64,000 bases of DNA from JAOUEA01 sp963810945 (GTDB taxonomy: Bacteria > Actinomycetota > UBA4738 > HRBIN12). Numbering within the stretch: position 1 is the first letter of the stretch; every line of letters begins with the position of its first letter. The notes below the pieces were generated by a model, which was not told the DNA's origin, did not search any database, and saw only the letters and a list, made by a program, of their open reading frames with translations. Shown piece by piece: positions 62,318 through 64,000 of this stretch. The stretch covers positions 1,054,001 to 1,118,000 of the forward strand of contig CAWEPI010000008.1 of assembly GCA_963810945.1 (NCBI GenBank). Reading direction: 5' to 3'. The translations under genes were made by a program, and so were the position numbers.

Positions 62318-64000
62318 CCCTGAGCGAGCGCTTCGACCTCGGCCTGCATCTGCGCGCGTTCGTGCAGGAGCGCCTTGAGGTCGTCGGAGGGCAGCGGCTT
62401 GGCGAAGAAGAATCCCTGACCCAGGTCGCAGTGGAGCTCAAGCAGGCGCTGCAGCTGGTCCGCGCGCTCGATGCCCTCGGCCACCGGCTTGAGGTTCAAG
62501 ATGCCGGCGAGCTCGATCACAGCGGCGGTGAGGGCGCTGGACTCGCCGCCCTCGCTCACCCCGTCGATGAACGACTTGTCGACCTTGAGGATGTCGACGG
62601 GGAAGCGCCGCACGTAGTTGAGGCTCGAGTACCCCGTGCCGAAGTCGTCGATCGCGAGTTGCACCCCGAGCGCCTTGAGCTCCGTGAGCCGCTCGATCGA
62701 CAGATCCATGTCCTGCATCATCACGGACTCCGTGATCTCGAGGATCAGGGCCTGCGGCTGGAGCGCGGTCTCCTGCAGGATGCCGCGGACCTCGTCCACG
62801 AGCTCGGGCCTCGCGATCTGGCGCGCCGAGAGGTTCACCGCCATGTGGAACTGCGGCTGGTTCGGGAACCGCGTCTGCAGCTCGACGGCCGTGCGGCAGG
62901 CCTCCTCCAGCACCCAGCGGCCGATCGGCACGATGAGGCCGGTCTCCTCGGCGAGCGGGATGAAGTCGAGCGGCGGCACGATGCCGCGCACGGGGTGGAT
63001 CCAGCGGACCAGGGCCTCGACCCCCGAGATGTTGCCGCTCTCCAGCTCGATCACCGGCTGGTAGTGCAGGACGAACTCGCCGTGCTCCAGCGCGCGCTGG
63101 AGGTCGGCCTTGAGCTCCAGGCGCTTCAGAGCCGTGTCGTGCATCGCGGGCTCGAAGACCTGGTAGCGCCCCTTCCCCTTCTCCTTGGCCATGTACATCG
63201 CTACGTCGGCGTTGCGCAGCAGTTCCTCGGCGTCGCCGAGCCGCTCGCCCTCGGCCACCGCGATGCCCACGCTCGCCCGGACGTAGACCTCCTTGCCCTC
63301 GAGCGCGAACGGTTCCTCCAGCATCTGCATCACGCGGTCGGCCACGTCAACGGCTTGGATGCCCTCGCCGCCGTCTTCGAGGAGGATCGCGAACTCGTCG
63401 CCGCCGAGGCGTGCCGCCGTGTCCGCCGCCCGCAGGGCCTCCTTCAAACGGTCGCCCACCTCGCGGAGGAGTTGGTCGCCGGCCGCGTGGCCCAGCGAGT
63501 CGTTGATCGTCTTGAAGTCGTCAAGGTCCATGAACAGCACCGCGATGGGCTTGTGGTCGCGTTCCTGGCGCTCGATCGCGTGCGTGACGCGGTCCCGGAA
63601 CAGGGCCCGGTTGGCGAGGTTCGTCACGGAGTCGTGGAACGCCTGATGCGAGAGCTGTTCCTCGAACGCCTTGCGCTCGGAGATGTCACGCGTGTTGAGG
63701 ACGATGCCGTGGACGTTGGGGTCGTGCAGCAGGTTGGTGCGGAGCGTCTCGGCGAAGATGAAGGTCCCGTCCTGGCACTGCACGCGGAACTCCATCAGCC
63801 CCGGGTGGCCCTCGCCGTCGCCCATGGCCGTGAGGAAGGACAGGACGCGCGTCTTGTCGTCGGGATGCACGAGATCGATGAACCGGGAGCCCTCGAGCGC
63901 CTCGGGCTCGAGCCCGAGCACGCGGTGGGCCGACGGGCTCGCGTAGCGCACCGATGTGTCGGCGTCGACGACCGTCACGATGTCCGAGGAGTTCTGCACG
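62314..64000 (-). CDS. PAS-GGDEF-EAL cyclic di-GMP signalling protein, N-terminally truncated
   Basis: The last 561 residues of a larger protein. A PAS sensor domain (residues about 1-110 of the visible part, VRYASPSAHRVLGLEPE) is followed by a GGDEF domain with the intact GGDEF (199-203) and an RxxD inhibitory site five residues before it, then an EAL domain with EALVRW, NLSARQ, LEITESVMM, IDDFGTGYSSL, KVDKSFI and VAEGIE, all catalytic positions kept. It may therefore both make and break cyclic di-GMP. It is cut at the window end; the GTG at 63999 is not the real start because the PAS domain begins earlier. Its stop overlaps the dacB start. Confidence 0.94.
   Translation of the reverse strand, partial: VQNSSDIVTVVDADTSVRYASPSAHRVLGLEPEALEGSRFIDLVHPDDKTRVLSFLTAMGDGEGHPGLMEFRVQCQDGTFIFAETLRTNLLHDPNVHGIVLNTRDISERKAFEEQLSHQAFHDSVTNLANRALFRDRVTHAIERQERDHKPIAVLFMDLDDFKTINDSLGHAAGDQLLREVGDRLKEALRAADTAARLGGDEFAILLEDGGEGIQAVDVADRVMQMLEEPFALEGKEVYVRASVGIAVAEGERLGDAEELLRNADVAMYMAKEKGKGRYQVFEPAMHDTALKRLELKADLQRALEHGEFVLHYQPVIELESGNISGVEALVRWIHPVRGIVPPLDFIPLAEETGLIVPIGRWVLEEACRTAVELQTRFPNQPQFHMAVNLSARQIARPELVDEVRGILQETALQPQALILEITESVMMQDMDLSIERLTELKALGVQLAIDDFGTGYSSLNYVRRFPVDILKVDKSFIDGVSEGGESSALTAAVIELAGILNLKPVAEGIERADQLQRLLELHCDLGQGFFFAKPLPSDDLKALLHERAQMQAEVEALAQG

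Overview
The window looks like a chromosomal segment of a high-GC actinobacterium (Actinomycetota), probably from an uncultured lineage. The evidence is a base composition of roughly 70 percent G+C, frequent GTG starts (also TTG), promoters with TANNNT -10 boxes only 6-9 bases before start codons (leaderless messages), DUF1918 and DUF7144 proteins, and an ilvB-ilvN-ilvC-leuA-leuB-cimA operon behind an attenuator. Neighbouring genes often share ATGA or GTGA, so translational coupling is the rule. I saw no tRNA, rRNA, CRISPR array, insertion sequence or phage gene, and no gene-free gap exceeds 300 bases.

Layout. 1-4272: heterotetrameric sarcosine oxidase genes (soxB, an inserted MmcQ/YjbR gene, soxD, soxA cut by the window edge) and a secreted protein of unknown function. 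4393-7581: IclR regulator, a PLP enzyme of the cysteine synthase family, and an acyl-CoA dehydrogenase. 7799-12009: a sugar block with a GT4 glycosyltransferase, a predicted alpha-barrel glycosidase-like protein and two divergent GH130 genes. 11987-18200: GNAT, DUF1918, the oxidative pentose phosphate genes pgl, zwf and gnd, then mmsA and a DinB-like protein. 18281-28054: GNAT, Lrp/AsnC, a Rieske oxygenase, a frameshifted amine oxidase, a small four-cysteine protein, a NylB-like hydrolase, then dimethylglycine dehydrogenase-like, arginase-fold and alanine dehydrogenase genes in one overlapping operon. 28044-34603: ribokinase, nucleoside hydrolase, and a TetR regulator divergent from a phytoene-dehydrogenase-like oxidoreductase and an ADP-forming acyl-CoA synthetase. 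34632-45219: a Tat-exported phosphoesterase, a lipoprotein, a second acyl-CoA dehydrogenase, an amidohydrolase, a DMT transporter, arsR-arsM, an ABC exporter (ATPase frameshifted) and a DAO-type FAD oxidoreductase. 45319-48239: ilvD and threonine synthase. 48305-52378: small proteins, an AlkZ-like protein, an HTH plus Clp-N pair behind a remarkable dyad, DinB and DUF7144. 52452-60504: the branched-chain amino acid operon. 60509-64000: GNAT, a penicillin-binding D,D-carboxypeptidase and a PAS-GGDEF-EAL protein cut by the window edge.

How it fits together. Two themes dominate. The first is oxidation of N-methylated amines: a Rieske oxygenase of the betaine/carnitine demethylase type, a dimethylglycine dehydrogenase-like enzyme, sarcosine oxidase, and alanine dehydrogenase as a nitrogen-handling step. 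The second is branched-chain amino acid synthesis (ilvD, ilvBNC, leuA, leuB, cimA); cimA offers a pyruvate route to isoleucine. The clearest regulatory structures are a near-leaderless ilv leader peptide ending in Leu-Val-Leu-Ile codons with an attenuator hairpin; a 47-bp double dyad that contains the whole promoter of the HTH/Clp-N pair; two inverted repeats before arsR; and a TTGA-N8-TCAA element seen three times in promoters of acyl-CoA-type genes. Three genes (amine oxidase, ABC ATPase, leuB) each appear to carry a one-base frameshift, so assembly error should be considered before calling them broken.
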